From Bacillota bacterium (GTDB lineage: Bacteria; Bacillota; Negativicutes; DSM-13327): DNA of 64,000 nt. The number at the start of each line of letters is the position of its first letter. Positions within the stretch are counted from its first letter, which is position 1. Made by a program: the position numbers and the translations under genes. Positions 44,675 to 53,250 of the stretch are shown here, piece by piece. The notes below the pieces were generated by a model, which worked only from the letters and a program-made list of their open reading frames with translations, did not search any database and was not told the origin of the DNA. The DNA is taken from positions 1 to 64,000 of the forward strand of contig JAGFZX010000001.1 in assembly GCA_017889585.1 (NCBI GenBank). Reading direction: 5' to 3'.

Positions 44675-46519
44675 TTACTTATTTAAGTGATAGGGTATCG
44701 TTATCACACTTACATTTTCCTTTAAAACTAGCATGGCATGTAATATCCAACCAGTTTGGTTATGTAACAGTCTATGCCACCATTTCCTGGTCTCAAACTC
44801 GGGAATGAGAACCGTAATGTAGTCCTGAGGATTCTTCTTCGCCTGTAGTTCTTCTACATAATCAAGTAATGGTTGGACGGTAAGTCGATAGGGTGAATGA
44901 ACAATTTCTAAATCAATTCCAGGATTCCATTCGTTCCACTTTGCTTGCACTCTAGTAGCGCTTTCATCATCTTTAGCAACATGTAGAACAATTATATCTT
45001 TACTTAGTGTTTTGGCAAACTTCAGTGATTCATAGACCACTCGTGTTGGTGATGAAATCGGGACTATTACATAATTCCGCACTACAGCCTGGTCATCACA
45101 TTCTAATTTTTCTTCCATGGGCAGATGCAGTTGGTCTGCCATATCATCATAGTGGCCCCGAATTTTTTTAAATATTAAAACCATGACTGGGATAAAAACT
45201 AAGACGGTCCATGCACCATGTGAAAACTTGGTTAACGTGATAATAATTACGACCAAGCCAGTAGCTGAAGCCCCAATACCATTCACAATAGCTCGTACTA
45301 TCCAGCCTGATCCCTTTTCACGCTTCCAATGAAGGACCATGCTAAATTGAGCAATGGTAAAAGATATAAATACTCCAATTGCATACAATGATATTAAATG
45401 TTCAATGTTTCCACCGTAAACAATAATTAATAGGCCTGCCGCAAGGGTTATCAATATAATTCCGTTAGAGAAAGTAAGCCGTTCACCACGAGAATTAAGA
45501 TATCTTGGCAAATAACCATCCTTAGCAACAATAGACAATAGTACTGGCAAACCGTTATATGCGGTATTCGCTGCCAAGTACAATACAATCATCGTCGTGA
45601 CCTGAATATAATAATAGAAAAACGATCGATGGAAAATATGCTCTGCAAGCTGAGATAATGCAGTAATTTCCGATAAAGGCATGATATGAAAGTGCATCAT
45701 CATGAAAGTAACACCGCCAAGCATGGTCACTAAGATACCTGCCATCCAGTAAGTTGTAATTGTAGCATTATATGCTTCCGGTTTTCTAAATAGGGGTACA
45801 CTATCGGCGATTGCCTCCACGCCGGTCATCGAACTACAGCCATTGGCAAAGGCCCTGAGTACAATATATAACATTGCCATATTCAAGGGTTGTCTCTCTA
45901 AGGATGCCACAGGAATAAATGTATCAACATGGGTAAAGGCTTGATAAACGCCTGATCCAATTAACACGATCATGCCTAGTAGAAATGCATAAGTGGGATA
46001 TACGAATATGTTAGAAGACTCCTTCATACCTCGTAAATTAACCAGCATAAGAATAAAAAATAATACCGCTAAATCAATTCCAACTTCCTTCCCACTTAGC
46101 CCTGGAAAAGCAGATACAATAGCAGCAGTACCAGCCGCAACACTGACAGCTGCTGTTAGAACATAATCCGCAAATACTGCGCCAGCGGCTACTAACGCTG
46201 GAAGCTCACCCATATTCTTCTTAGCAATGGCATATGCACCGCCACCACCTGGATTGGCTTTGGAAACTTGCACATAGGATAAAGCAACAATCATTAAAAG
46301 GATTGATACTGCTACAATGACTGGTGATAAATAGCCATAAGCAATAACCCCTTGGGTAGCAACTAAGATCATCAAGGCTTGTTCTGGCCCATAGGCAACT
46401 GAGGATAGGGCATCAGATGAGAATATGGACAAAGCTTTCCATTTTGGTAACCGTTCATGCATCATTTCTTTGTTATGAAGGGGCTTGCCAATAAGAACAC
46501 GGCGAGCAATTCTAATCAA
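44675..46519 (-). CDS. APC-superfamily permease, KimA-like potassium importer
   Basis: A 614-residue protein with 12 predicted membrane helices and a cytosolic C-terminal domain of about 140 residues (NYVIVPISSPTRVVYESLKF). The N-terminus (RRVLIGKPLHNKE, then LSIFSSDALSSVAYGPEQ) and the helix-2 region NPGGGGAYAIAKKN match the KimA/YdaO family of Bacillus, high-affinity potassium/proton symporters inhibited by c-di-AMP. The annotation as amino acid permease would also be met in databases. No ydaO-type riboswitch is visible upstream; a family-A repeat occupies the leader region instead. Confidence 0.85.
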   Translation of the reverse strand: MIRIARRVLIGKPLHNKEMMHERLPKWKALSIFSSDALSSVAYGPEQALMILVATQGVIAYGYLSPVIVAVSILLMIVALSYVQVSKANPGGGGAYAIAKKNMGELPALVAAGAVFADYVLTAAVSVAAGTAAIVSAFPGLSGKEVGIDLAVLFFILMLVNLRGMKESSNIFVYPTYAFLLGMIVLIGSGVYQAFTHVDTFIPVASLERQPLNMAMLYIVLRAFANGCSSMTGVEAIADSVPLFRKPEAYNATITTYWMAGILVTMLGGVTFMMMHFHIMPLSEITALSQLAEHIFHRSFFYYYIQVTTMIVLYLAANTAYNGLPVLLSIVAKDGYLPRYLNSRGERLTFSNGIILITLAAGLLIIVYGGNIEHLISLYAIGVFISFTIAQFSMVLHWKREKGSGWIVRAIVNGIGASATGLVVIIITLTKFSHGAWTVLVFIPVMVLIFKKIRGHYDDMADQLHLPMEEKLECDDQAVVRNYVIVPISSPTRVVYESLKFAKTLSKDIIVLHVAKDDESATRVQAKWNEWNPGIDLEIVHSPYRLTVQPLLDYVEELQAKKNPQDYITVLIPEFETRKWWHRLLHNQTGWILHAMLVLKENVSVITIPYHLNK

Positions 46520-46541
46520 GTTCGATTCTACCTCCTATTTG

Positions 46542-46642
46542 ATAAAGAAAACTTGGTTTCCGTCAAGCCTCAGCCCAGGCTGAAGTCTTAGTTGTCCTTA
46601 CTTAGAATCAGAAAGCATTATATTTTCTGATTCAGAAGTAAA
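46542..46642. repeat. Dispersed repeat family A, copy 2
   Basis: It matches the copies at 15473 and 54113, with an extra about 19-bp internal palindrome (CAGCCCAGGCTGAAG) between the first hairpin and TTAGTTGTCCTTA. It lies directly before the KimA-like gene. Confidence 0.72.
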
Positions 46643-46767
46643 GTTTTGAGGAATATAGCCTTTAGAGATTTATTATATGTTCTTATTTATTTAAATGCAA
46701 TGGTAGCTCCTAAAACTTTGCTTTATTATTAAGTTTTTATCCATTATTTTAATTGCAAAAGGAGAAA

Positions 46768-46826
46768 CCTGAGTGTTATTGCCAGTCTCGCACCAAGCGA
46801 CCTGCAGCAACACTCAGGCTTTTTTT
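46768..46826 (+). ncRNA. Orphan structured RNA or terminator, no plus-strand gene
   Basis: CCTGAGTGTT (46768) pairs with AACACTCAGG (46809) and encloses further paired blocks (TTGC/GCAA and TCGC/GCGA), followed by TTTTTTT at 46820. On the plus strand there is no gene upstream, since both neighbours are on the minus strand. A small RNA ending here is possible; the rest of 46643-46867 shows no gene. Confidence 0.45.
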
Positions 46827-46867
46827 AGTGATTTATATATAATGTACTTATAATCTATAGTCATTTA

Positions 46868-47345
46868 TTATTTTATCATACCAGGCAGTATCTGTACAAT
46901 CCATGGATTGGCTGTTATTAAAGACAATACAATCAAATTGGCCAAAGCAAAAGGCCATACAACTTTAGTAACATCCTCTAAGCTAACATTAGTGATTGCC
47001 GTAGAGACAAACAGGCAAATACCAATTGGCGGTAAAATCATACCCAATGCTGAGTTGACAGCCACAATAATATCAAAATGAATTGGATCCACCCCTGCGG
47101 CTAGCATTGCCGTTAATAGTATAGGAATAACCACTAGAATACAAGTCCCTGTTTCCAATACCGTATGAATTGAGAATGAGGAAGATATTGACGATTACTA
47201 AAATCCAGAAGGGATCTTTAGTAATGCTAAACAGCATACCAACTATCTCTTGCGCAATCTGCTGAGATGCTAGATGCCACGCGAGCAGCATTCCTGATGA
47301 GGCTATAGACATAATACGAGCAGTATTGATAGCACCGGTATTTAC
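46868..47345 (-). pseudogene. TRAP transporter large subunit (DctM) remnant
   Basis: Two minus-strand frames join into the C-terminal third of a DctM-type permease: TGAINTARIMSIASSGMLLA in the first, and METGTCILVVIPILL with VNSALGMILPPIGICLF in the second. They are in different frames with a break near 47160, and the N-terminal two thirds are missing. The partner DctP and DctQ genes are absent, so the system is dead here. It directly abuts the Pho box of the second phoH2. Confidence 0.82.
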
Positions 47346-47358
47346 TACTATCAAAACA

Positions 47359-47412
47359 TTTACCTAATATTAATAAATTCAGAACTTAACACTACCTTAC
47401 AAAGCATATACT
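47359..47412 (+). promoter_or_regulatory. Pho box and promoter of phoH2 copy 2
   Basis: TTTACC (47359), TTAATA (47370) and AGAACT (47381) at 11-bp period, a 20-bp gap, -10 TATACT (47407-47412). The spacers and -10 are the same as or close to those of the first phoH2 promoter. A further TTAACA-N5-TTACAA pair lies within the gap. Confidence 0.65.
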
Positions 47413-47447
47413 GATAAAGAGAAGATATTCTCAACAAGAGGGGGATC

Positions 47448-48836
47448 ATGTTGAAAAAATATTATGTCTTAGACACTAATGTTTTACTACACTCACCAAA
47501 TGCCCTATACGCTTTTAACGAGCATATAGTAATAATTCCCGAAGTTGTGATCGAAGAACTTGATAAATTTAAAAAAGAAGCAACTGAAAGAGGCAACAAT
47601 AGTCGCCATATCAGCCGTATTATCGACAGCCTCCGCACCAACGGTAATCTCTTGGAGGGTGTACCTCTAAACGACCAGGGTGGAATTCTTATTCTAGAGT
47701 CTAATCATAACGACACCACTATGCCTATTCACTGGGAAAAAGACAATGCTGATAACCGCATTCTACAAGTATGTAAAGGATTAACAGAAGATGGTCACCA
47801 AGCCATCTTAGTAAGTCGCGATACAAATATGAGAGTTAAATCATCTATACTAAAAATTCAAGCCGAAGACTTTCGCAATGATAAAGTCTCAAGCATTGCA
47901 GAGCAATATACAGGGCGTATAACCGTTTATACTTCTAGTGAAATAATCAATGCCTTCCATAAAGACGATATCAATCAAATAGACCCAGCTACACTCTTTG
48001 TATTTGATGAACTAGCAGGTATGCTGATACCAGCCACTTTTGTCACCAATCAATTTTTACTAATAAAGTCAATAGACAACGATCGTCACACAGCACTAGG
48101 GCGTTTTGATGGTAAAAAGATCATTCATCTGAAATATAAAAACCATAAGCCCTTTGGTGTAACTCCCAGAAATATTGGACAAATTTTCATGCAAGAATGC
48201 CTCATGATGAGTGCGACAGAAGCCCCTTTGGTCATTTTAAAAGGAATCTCTGGAACGGCTAAAACTTTTTACTCCTTAGCAGTAGGGCTTTATAAATACA
48301 TGGAATGTCGCCCAAAAGACTATCATCATATTCTTATTTGCCGTCCAAATTCAATGTTAGATGAAGGTATCGGTTTCCTTCCTGGAACAGAAGCAGATAA
48401 AATTGAACCCTATATGCGTGCTATTAAAGATAATCTATTCTTATTAATGTCAGGAAACTCTATCGTAGACGACAAAGATGTAGCGCAAACAGAAGACACT
48501 GTTAATATGCTGTTTGAAAAACGTATTATTCATACGGAAGCATTGGCGTACCAGAGAGGTCGTTCACTGCAAAAATATTGGGTTATGTTTGACGAAATGC
48601 AAAATTCTACCCCGCGTCAGGCCAAAGCAGTACTTACCCGCCCTGGCCTGGGTACCAAAATGATTCTTCTTGGCGATCCTGCGCAAATTGATAATCCACT
48701 ACTTGACAGCCAATCCAATGGCCTCAGTTATGCCAGTGAAAAAATGATGGGTTCCAAATTGTGTTTTCAAGTAACCATGCTACCAGAAGAGTGCGAAAGA
48801 TCCGCCTTAGCCGCAGAAGCTGCAATGAGGCTATAA
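47448..48836 (+). CDS. phoH2: PIN-PhoH fusion ATPase (PhoH2), copy 2
   Basis: A 462-residue protein nearly identical in sequence to the one at 31921 (same PIN start YVLDTNVLLHSPNAL, same Walker A KGISGTAKT, same C-terminal LPEECERSALAAEAAMRL with one change). Here the start is ATG followed by TTG, whereas copy 1 starts at the TTG. Most differences are conservative, so both copies look functional and the duplication is not very recent at DNA level. It is free-standing, followed by a family-B repeat. Confidence 0.9.
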   Translation: MLKKYYVLDTNVLLHSPNALYAFNEHIVIIPEVVIEELDKFKKEATERGNNSRHISRIIDSLRTNGNLLEGVPLNDQGGILILESNHNDTTMPIHWEKDNADNRILQVCKGLTEDGHQAILVSRDTNMRVKSSILKIQAEDFRNDKVSSIAEQYTGRITVYTSSEIINAFHKDDINQIDPATLFVFDELAGMLIPATFVTNQFLLIKSIDNDRHTALGRFDGKKIIHLKYKNHKPFGVTPRNIGQIFMQECLMMSATEAPLVILKGISGTAKTFYSLAVGLYKYMECRPKDYHHILICRPNSMLDEGIGFLPGTEADKIEPYMRAIKDNLFLLMSGNSIVDDKDVAQTEDTVNMLFEKRIIHTEALAYQRGRSLQKYWVMFDEMQNSTPRQAKAVLTRPGLGTKMILLGDPAQIDNPLLDSQSNGLSYASEKMMGSKLCFQVTMLPEECERSALAAEAAMRL

Positions 48837-48840
48837 CTAA

Positions 48841-48940
48841 AAGAAAAACGTTAGCGCATCCTTTAAACAGCAGAGGCGCAGAGACCGCAGAGAAAAATAT
48901 CTCTGCGTCCTCCGCGCTTCTGTGGTTCTTAAAATTTATA
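48841..48940. repeat. Dispersed repeat family B, copy 1
   Basis: An about 100-bp imperfect palindrome with the core CAGAGGCGCAGAG..CTCTGCGTCCTC and the edges AGAAAAACGTTAGCGC and GGTTCTTAAAATTTATA. It relates to 50169-50304 and 61721-61978. Confidence 0.72.
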
Positions 48941-48960
48941 CTTTCTGATTCCGGAACCAA
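48939..48960. repeat. Partial family A repeat fused to family B
   Basis: Only the last arm of family A (ACTTTCTGATTCCG) is present, joined to the right edge of the family B copy. It may be a recombination junction. Confidence 0.5.
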
Positions 48961-49111
48961 GGGATAAAAATACGATTCGGCAATGTTTTTTTTGAATTTC
49001 TTCCCAGAGCACCAATCGACTTGAATATCATTAAATCATTGACCCCCCAACTATTTAATGATATTTTATTCTTTGGATACTATCTTATATATGCAAAAGG
49101 AGACTTACTCA

Positions 49112-50170
49112 TTGATAGACAACATTATCATTTTCCTACTCGCCACCACTGGGGGCATTATTTTCTATGAAATTCATATACCTCTTCCCTGGATGCTGGG
49201 TCCACTAGTTACCACACTACTTTGGAAGATGCTGCGAAAAAAAGCAGTGTCCTGGTCAAAACCGATTCGTAATAGCGGTCTAGTCATTCTCGGATATACA
49301 ATGGGTAGCCCATTTACACTACAAATAGGACGACAAATTTTCGGACAACTTCCCGGAATGATATTATCCACCCTCGCTATAATGACGATTAGTCTTCTAG
49401 TCGGTTGGTTCACTAGCCGTCGTACAGGCGTAGGTCTAATAAATGGAATCCTAGGCAGTGTGCCAGGGGGCCTTTCTCAAATGGTTATTGTCTGTGAAGA
49501 AATTGAAGGTGCCGATGTGGCAATCGTCACACTTATGCAAATTACTAGACTACTGACTGTCGTCTTCACAGTGCCACTGCTTGCCACTTATGGTCTGGCG
49601 AATGATACCAGTGGCGTAACTAACGCTGTTACTCCACTGTTTTTAGATCCTTGGACACTGACATTATTCGCAATTGTATCTATTATATCTGCACAGCTAG
49701 CTAGAATGATTAACTTTCCTACCCCTTACCTCATGGGTCCTGCACTTGGCACAATAGCCCTCATCATAGAAGGAAATACTGCGCCCCATCTCCCACAAGT
49801 GATCATCGCATTAGCTCAGATCTCGATTGCAATTCAGATGGGTGCAGACATTGAATTTAATGGTTTAAAAAACTGGAAAGCCATTGTTCTATATAGTTTT
49901 GGGGGAATCCTCACAGTCATCATTTCATCATTAGGTATTGATTACATTCTAAGCAAAGTATATCCTATCTCCTTTTTAACTGCGTTTATCAGTACCTCAC
50001 CTGGAGGAATGGTAGAAATGGGCATTACTGCCATGACAGTCCATGCCGATGTCTCACTCGTAGTCGCTTACCAACTTTTTAGACTTTTATCCATACTAAT
50101 ACTCGCCATACCTACTGTTAAATGGTGCTTAATCAGACATTCTGGAAACAAATCACTACAACCAGAATAA
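49112..50170 (+). CDS. AbrB-family (ammonia monooxygenase-type) membrane protein
   Basis: A 352-residue protein with a duplicated set of membrane helices, matching the AbrB_dup/PF05145 family whose members are annotated as putative ammonia monooxygenase or AbrB transporters. Marks: IHIPLPWMLGPLV at the start, GILGSVPGGLSQMV in repeat 1 and FISTSPGGMVEMGI at the same place in repeat 2. AAAGGAG lies nine bases before a TTG at 49112, the likely start; in-frame ATGs at 49058 and 49091 have no ribosome site. Function of the family is not settled. Confidence 0.82.
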   Translation: MIDNIIIFLLATTGGIIFYEIHIPLPWMLGPLVTTLLWKMLRKKAVSWSKPIRNSGLVILGYTMGSPFTLQIGRQIFGQLPGMILSTLAIMTISLLVGWFTSRRTGVGLINGILGSVPGGLSQMVIVCEEIEGADVAIVTLMQITRLLTVVFTVPLLATYGLANDTSGVTNAVTPLFLDPWTLTLFAIVSIISAQLARMINFPTPYLMGPALGTIALIIEGNTAPHLPQVIIALAQISIAIQMGADIEFNGLKNWKAIVLYSFGGILTVIISSLGIDYILSKVYPISFLTAFISTSPGGMVEMGITAMTVHADVSLVVAYQLFRLLSILILAIPTVKWCLIRHSGNKSLQPE

Positions 50171-50304
50171 GAAAAAAGGATACGCGCCCTTTGAAACAAA
50201 CATAGATGCGATTTAACCGCAGAGGTGCAGAGAGCAAAGAGAAGGGATTGTTATTATAACCCCTCTGCGTCCTCTGTGCCTTTGCAGTTCGTAAGACTTA
50301 TACA
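50169..50304. repeat. Dispersed repeat family B, copy 2
   Basis: The core CCGCAGAGGTGCAGAGAG..CCCTCTGCGTCCTCTG forms an imperfect palindrome. The edges GAAAAAAGGATACGCG and GTTCGTAAGACTTATA relate it to copies 1 and 3. It directly follows the AbrB-type gene. Confidence 0.72.
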
Positions 50305-50349
50305 TTCTTATGCTAGAAAGTATTCCTGTATTAAAGGAATACTTTGCGG

Positions 50350-50973
50350 CTAATTATTATCTCTCATCGTCAACGGAACATGCTTGATATCCTGGGCTCG
50401 TCTTCCCATGATCGTAAAGGCCCACTGAATGGAAGGACCCAAGGTAAAAACAATAATTACAGTCCCAACTCCCACTGGCCCCCCTAGAAAGTATCCAGCA
50501 GTAGCCACACTTGCTTCAATAACGGTTCTCACCTTCCATACAGGCCAACCTGTTTTATGAATAGATCCCACCATAAAACTATCTCTAGGTCCAGCGCCTA
50601 AAGCGGCAGACAGGTAGAAAAAACTAGCCCAGCCTATAACCCAAATACCTCCCAACAACATGGTCAATTGAGAATACCATTGATTAGGAACAGGTATCCA
50701 CTGGCAATCCATAAAAACATCAATAAACAGACCAATAAAGTACATATTAGCAATCGTACCCCAGCCAGGTTTCACTCCTAAAAACCAACTGCTTATAATA
50801 ACAAGGATTCCTGTCAACTGAGAAACTTGTCCCAAGGTCAAAGAAATATAATTAATTATCCCCAAATGAAGGACATCCCATGGCGCCGTCCCCAAATTAC
50901 TTTTGACGGTCATGACAATTCCAAAACCAAACAGTAAAAGACCCCACAGTAAAAAAATAATTCTTCTTATCAT
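50350..50973 (-). CDS. YczE/YitT-like membrane protein
   Basis: A 207-residue protein with five or six membrane helices and the family pattern of YczE-type proteins: GFGIVMTVKSNLGTAPWDVLH at the start and LGAGPRDSFM in the middle. These proteins are of unknown function. It follows the NusG-II-domain gene on the same strand by 12 bp, so they form an operon. Confidence 0.82.
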   Translation of the reverse strand: MIRRIIFLLWGLLLFGFGIVMTVKSNLGTAPWDVLHLGIINYISLTLGQVSQLTGILVIISSWFLGVKPGWGTIANMYFIGLFIDVFMDCQWIPVPNQWYSQLTMLLGGIWVIGWASFFYLSAALGAGPRDSFMVGSIHKTGWPVWKVRTVIEASVATAGYFLGGPVGVGTVIIVFTLGPSIQWAFTIMGRRAQDIKHVPLTMRDNN

Positions 50974-50985
50974 CCAACTACTCCT

Positions 50986-51375
50986 TTAACGGGCAATATC
51001 ATCCACATCAAGGGATTCATTTGACACTACATTAATCACAATACGATATGGTAAATTAACAACTTGTTGAGGTGGTTTACTAATCCAGCCAGTTTGCACA
51101 CCAATTTGACGTGGCGAGTCATCTTGCCTGATTCTTACTCTCCCATCTTTAACTTCAATCACTGCATATTCAGTTTGTCCCCCAATGCGAATTTCTTCAT
51201 TATAGCCTTTGCGGAGAGTAATACTCTTCACTAGTTTACTATCAACACGAATTTCAGCAATTGTATTAGCTTGAGCTGGAAAGAGCACAAAACTCAGGAT
51301 GATCCCTGTAATAGATAATAAAAAGAGTATGCCCATTAGCCATTTATCTGCTATTGTAATTTCAATTTTTTTCAT
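50986..51375 (-). CDS. NusG domain II-containing protein
   Basis: A 129-residue protein. One N-terminal membrane helix (about residues 12-34) is followed by a small extracytoplasmic beta domain that matches NusG_II (EIRVDSKLVKSITL, then GQTEYAVIEVKDGRVRIRQD and GWISKPPQQVVNLPYRI). In other Firmicutes this domain occurs next to heptaprenyl diphosphate synthase component I and FMN-binding genes; here it sits in front of the YczE-like gene. Role unknown. Confidence 0.85.
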   Translation of the reverse strand: MKKIEITIADKWLMGILFLLSITGIILSFVLFPAQANTIAEIRVDSKLVKSITLRKGYNEEIRIGGQTEYAVIEVKDGRVRIRQDDSPRQIGVQTGWISKPPQQVVNLPYRIVINVVSNESLDVDDIAR

Positions 51376-51465
51376 AATGCATCCCCCCTGCCATATTGTA
51401 AATTCTATCTAATTTCGGGTAGGTATGCAAATGATTTAAATACCTATATGAAAAATACTACTGAC

Positions 51466-52500
51466 CTACTTCATCCCAGTCAAGGATTCTGCTAATTTTT
51501 GCAGATCTTCCTTTGTCTTTTTCCCCTCAATCGTTATAGAGTACTTGCCAGCTTTTACAGTTAAGCTGTTAATAACATCTTTAGTGTCTTTACTAATAGT
51601 TTTTATTGCTGTACTTTCAGCAACTGCTTGCGTTGCACCCTCTCTAGTTTTTTGCATATTCTCATCAAGTAGGCGCTGGGTAATAATTATTTCATCATTA
51701 GTTCCTTGATTATAAACCTGCCGTATTACACCACTGGTATTATCTACAGTTATAGACTGTGCCTTTTGATTAGGTAGTACCATCATGGCACTTCTGCGTT
51801 CAAGCTGACTGTTTCTATCTTCCTGCAAAGAATTAATATTCGTTTTTGCCATTAATGTACTTTTTGTCCTAGCCATATCGTTAGACGTTTCTTGTTGTAG
51901 TAAGGTTTCCTTCTGCAACATAGCCACCTGATTAGGCTTTTGATCTGTTTTTGGTGATTCTACCACCTGTATTATTTCTGCAATAACCTTAGAAAGATCA
52001 TCAGTAGATTTTTTTTCAACTGATTGGGGCCCAGGAGCTTCTGTACTATTATCTGACTGAACCTGTTGCTCAATCATTGCATTTGTTGATTGTGAAATAT
52101 TAGGAATACTAACTTCATCAGCAACCGCTACATTTTTTTGTAACATTATATTATCATCAATTTGCTGAGCAGTATTATTACCAGCTGATTGCGGCAATAA
52201 AAACTGTATAAAGGCGACAATTAATACAGCAGCCGCTACGCTGCTAAGACCACCATATAGCCAATATCTACGCTGTTTCTGTTGTTTTTGCGCCTTAAGT
52301 TCAGTCGCCAGATTGTCAACAAGTTCACTAATCAGTAATTGGGGTACCTCGCCCTGACTGTAAGACTGCTTAACAAGGTTAGCCATTTCAACTAATTCCT
52401 TTACTTCTTCATCCTGAGTAATACGATGCCTGCCCTCATTAAAATCATCTAAACACTTCGAAAGTTCCTCTGCCTGATTAAATTCTTTATTTTGTAACAT
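51466..52500 (-). CDS. Putative anti-sigma factor
   Basis: A 344-residue single-span protein. A charged cytoplasmic region (about residues 1-80) leads to one membrane helix (about 85-105) and a long extracytoplasmic part rich in Gln, Ser and Thr, ending in a compact region (SITIEGKKTKEDLQKLAESL). The gene overlaps the ECF sigma factor gene, the usual arrangement for an anti-sigma pair. No zinc-binding HxxxCxxC motif is visible, so it would not be a classic ZAS domain. A GTG at 52512 is an alternative start. The call rests mainly on context. Confidence 0.68.
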   Translation of the reverse strand: MLQNKEFNQAEELSKCLDDFNEGRHRITQDEEVKELVEMANLVKQSYSQGEVPQLLISELVDNLATELKAQKQQKQRRYWLYGGLSSVAAAVLIVAFIQFLLPQSAGNNTAQQIDDNIMLQKNVAVADEVSIPNISQSTNAMIEQQVQSDNSTEAPGPQSVEKKSTDDLSKVIAEIIQVVESPKTDQKPNQVAMLQKETLLQQETSNDMARTKSTLMAKTNINSLQEDRNSQLERRSAMMVLPNQKAQSITVDNTSGVIRQVYNQGTNDEIIITQRLLDENMQKTREGATQAVAESTAIKTISKDTKDVINSLTVKAGKYSITIEGKKTKEDLQKLAESLTGMK

Positions 52501-53089
52501 CTCTCGGTCCACCTCCCCAGTGCATTATGCCTATATCCAGGCACATCTTACGTAAATTTTTCAAAGCTCGCTGTTGCAGCATCTTAATTGCCGGTTCAGT
52601 CTTTTGCATCTGCATGGCAACATCACGAACAGATAATCCTAAAATAACTCTTAATTTTACCGCTTGGCGCTGCTCTTCAGGCAAACTTTCAACTAAATTG
52701 ACTATTTGTTCTTGACCTTCAAGCCGAAGGGTATATTCTTCCGGATTTTCCCTTACATCAATAATTGATTCCTGATATCCAGTAATATTTACAAGTTGAG
52801 GTGTGCGACCTTTCTTACGCCAAAAATCAGTCACTAAGTTTATGCCAATTCGTCCTAAATAGCTTTTAAATGAAACATCCATAACTTTATATCGGGGTAG
52901 TGAGCGAAATGCATTCATAAAAGTATCCTGAGTTAGTTCCTTTGCGTCTTCTTCATTCCCAACTTTACTATAAATAAGCCTGTAAATCGGCTGCCAGTAG
53001 CATGAAACCAACGTATTTAATGCTTCCCTGTCTCCGTCTTGCGCTTTTGTAATCAATATATTTTCATTGGTCACTGCCACTTTCACCAC
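52487..53089 (-). CDS. ECF-type RNA polymerase sigma factor
   Basis: A 200-residue sigma-70 family protein. Region 2 is visible as ALNTLVSCYWQPIYRLIYSK with EEDAKELTQDTFMNAFRSL, and region 4 as LPEEQRQAVKLRVILGLSVRD followed by AMQMQKTEPAIKM. It should direct transcription of an envelope or stress regulon under control of the overlapping membrane protein. The start is one of several GTG codons near 53080-53089. The divergent 3D-domain gene is a possible target. Confidence 0.88.
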   Translation of the reverse strand: MVKVAVTNENILITKAQDGDREALNTLVSCYWQPIYRLIYSKVGNEEDAKELTQDTFMNAFRSLPRYKVMDVSFKSYLGRIGINLVTDFWRKKGRTPQLVNITGYQESIIDVRENPEEYTLRLEGQEQIVNLVESLPEEQRQAVKLRVILGLSVRDVAMQMQKTEPAIKMLQQRALKNLRKMCLDIGIMHWGGGPRDVTK

Positions 53090-53250
53090 CTTTTAATCAG
53101 AAACTCTTCTGACATCTATTAATAACGATATTACTTAAAAAAAGTAACTCCGTCAATTAACTGTCAGTTACTTTCTAAAAAATACTTAGAATTTTAATTT
53201 TTTTTTAACAAATACTATCAAAAAGAACCTCGTAAAGGAGGAATATAACT

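Noticed and set aside
44675-46642. c-di-AMP (ydaO) riboswitch before the KimA-like gene
   Set aside because: The leader holds a family A repeat that recurs before or after unrelated genes, and lacks the ydaO signature.
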